From an uncultured Clostridium sp. (GTDB lineage: Bacteria > Bacillota > Clostridia > TANB77 > CAG-508): DNA of 64,000 nt. The stretch is from NCBI GenBank assembly GCA_948473335.1, contig CAOKXF010000001.1:62001-126000 (forward strand), read 5' to 3'. Made by a program: the position numbers and the translations under genes. Positions 63,003 to 64,000 of this stretch are shown piece by piece (position 1 is the stretch's first letter; each line of letters opens with the position of its first letter). The notes beneath the pieces were generated by a model. That model saw nothing but the letters and a program-made list of their open reading frames with translations. It ran no database searches and was not told the origin of the DNA.

Positions 63003-63341
63003 TTAGGCATTTGCTTTATTCCATCTGTTCATTTTGATATTTTTATAATTTTCTAAAACTATTGAGTATTTATTATATTCTTCTTCCCATAAAGCAGAAG
63101 GTACTTTGTCAAAAGCGTCAAATATTTTTTCAGCTTCGTACAAGAAGATAATTTGCTGTTGAGCACTCATATTTTGGTATTGCTTTGAAAAAGCATATAA
63201 TTTATCTAAAGTTTGGTTTGCCTCTATAAAAGACCAAAAATCTTTAACATTCATACCAAAAAGTTTGATTTGTAATACCGCATATCCAATTAATGCAACT
63301 ATTACTAATAGTAAAAAATATAATATATATAAAACTATCAT
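63003..63341 (-). CDS. Unknown protein with N-terminal membrane helix
   Basis: Not recognised. The 112-aa product has one hydrophobic helix (about 2-24), then a soluble helical region with many Gln/Tyr/Glu residues (AFSKQYQNMSAQQQIIFLYEAEKIF). The ending is KANA. AGAGGTG is 6 nt before ATG 63341; a GTG at 63350 overlaps that site. The gene is convergent with the previous one. Confidence 0.6.
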   Translation of the reverse strand: MIVLYILYFLLLVIVALIGYAVLQIKLFGMNVKDFWSFIEANQTLDKLYAFSKQYQNMSAQQQIIFLYEAEKIFDAFDKVPSALWEEEYNKYSIVLENYKNIKMNRWNKANA

Positions 63342-63679
63342 TTTAAACACCTCTTTTGCTCAAATATAATAAAATTCGTAATGATTATTTTTTTATTATT
63401 ATACCTAAATACAATTTAATTATACCATATATTTCTAAAAAATGCAAATATTTTGTAATATTTTTGTAAAAAATGTAACAAAAATGTCATAAAAAAGTAA
63501 TAAATATTATAAAATGTTTTACGTAAGAGAAAATGTATGATATAATCTAAACGATGTAAATTTATAAAGGAAAGGAATATTTCTAAAGTTTATTGATATT
63601 ATAGTATTTGTAATATTCAGCAATTAGAAACTTTTTACGTATGTATAACAAAAAAATAAGCATAAAGCAGGAGGTAAAT
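63342..63679. other. Intergenic region before the SSB-like gene
   Basis: A 338-nt region with a promoter at 63518-63546 and a leader of about 130 nt. The first half is AT-only with T-runs. I see no other gene or a clear structured motif in the leader. Confidence 0.6.
63518..63546 (+). promoter_or_regulatory. Promoter for the SSB-like gene
   Basis: TTTACG (63518-63523), 17 nt, TATAAT (63541-63546). Confidence 0.6.
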
Positions 63680-64000
63680 ATGTTAAATCAAAACGGAGAA
63701 ATGTCACGGACTAACCAAAATAAGCTAACAATTAGCGGGAAATTAGAGAATGAATTTAAGTACAGCCATACTACTAATTCAGGACGAAACTTTTATAAAA
63801 ATACACTACGAGTAAAAAATAACAGAAAAGAAGAGCACATTGATATTATAGCATCAGAAAATTTGATATATAATATGTATCGAGTCAGGAACAAACCAGT
63901 AGTTGTAAATGGAAGTATAGAAACATGTAAAGTAGTAGTATCAAAAGAAAAAGAGAGTAATGATGTAATAATAGTTGCAGAACAAATTGAATTTTGTAAG
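63680..64000 (+). CDS. Single-stranded-DNA-binding-like OB-fold protein (partial, runs off the window)
   Basis: 107 codons to the window edge. GGAGG precedes ATG. The product has NKLTISGKLENEFKYSH, then GRNFYKNTLRV, then HIDIIASENLIYN, then PVVVNGSIETC, the OB-fold order of SSB-like proteins common in Clostridia (N-K-x-x-L-x-G-K, F-Y, D-I-I, V-x-V-x-G). It is distinct from housekeeping SSB. Residue 10 is encoded by CGG (63707-63709), a very rare codon here, and it is read in frame. The codon use is mixed. Full length and C-terminus cannot be seen. Confidence 0.7.
   Translation, partial: MLNQNGEMSRTNQNKLTISGKLENEFKYSHTTNSGRNFYKNTLRVKNNRKEEHIDIIASENLIYNMYRVRNKPVVVNGSIETCKVVVSKEKESNDVIIVAEQIEFCK

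Overview
The window is about three quarters A+T, and genes on the + strand are strongly A-rich (AGA arginine, ATA isoleucine, A-ending codons). It carries endospore genes (spoIIID, spoVM, a dacF-type carboxypeptidase, a BofC-like protein), a ctsR-mcsA-mcsB-clpC stress operon with a CtsR operator, and remA, whiA and yvcK. Together these point to an anaerobic, spore-forming member of the Clostridia (Firmicutes), probably an uncultured gut-type lineage; the genus cannot be named from this sequence alone. The + strand is probably the leading strand: about 54 of 63 listed genes lie on it and it is purine-rich.

Layout: 1-5250 holds the end of a surface-polysaccharide cluster (one GT4, two GT2, an O-antigen-ligase-like polymerase, an anchored protein). 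5282-19653 is mostly housekeeping (rnhB, pdp, mreB, rho, trpS, obgE, ruvB, folD, dprA, yvcK), with an acyltransferase, a HAD-family protein and one foreign-looking secreted protein. 19897-23845 has a solitary VirD4/TraG-type ATPase, a PiT phosphate transporter and spoIIID. 24053-29530 is a second glycan cluster: rpiB, a WecA-like transferase fused to rubredoxin, GT2, a PP2C-like protein, a pyruvyl transferase and a GT32-like transferase. 29555-34712 has ppaC, an SH3 protein, a comEC broken by three identical +1 shifts, a HicB remnant and a BofC-like protein. 34718-50256 has pgsA, clpE, rsmE, remA-rpoZ-kinase, deoD, dxs, pssD-pssE, hisS, a GT-C transferase, dacF and vanW. 50454-56640 has polA, prmC, whiA, hemW and spoVM. 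57354-61955 is the ctsR operon, and the window ends inside an SSB-like gene.

Four things stand out. (1) comEC is restored to one reading frame if a single C is skipped at three places, and each of those C residues starts an in-frame CGG codon, which is otherwise nearly absent here. (2) Four genes have a perfect hairpin placed between an expected ribosome-binding site and the start codon. (3) Two genes have the same 45-nt leader that folds as an H-type pseudoknot with a covarying stem. (4) A lipid-linked sugar phosphate transferase carries a complete rubredoxin domain. Several families of palindromic intergenic repeats are also present, one with a tandem duplication.

Functionally, the glycan genes could together build and modify an undecaprenyl-linked surface polymer: initiation by the WecA-like protein, extension by the GT2, GT4, PssD/E and GT-C enzymes, pyruvyl and acyl decoration, and polymerisation by the ligase-like protein. 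Protein quality control is covered by ClpC, ClpE and the McsA/McsB arginine-phosphorylation system.
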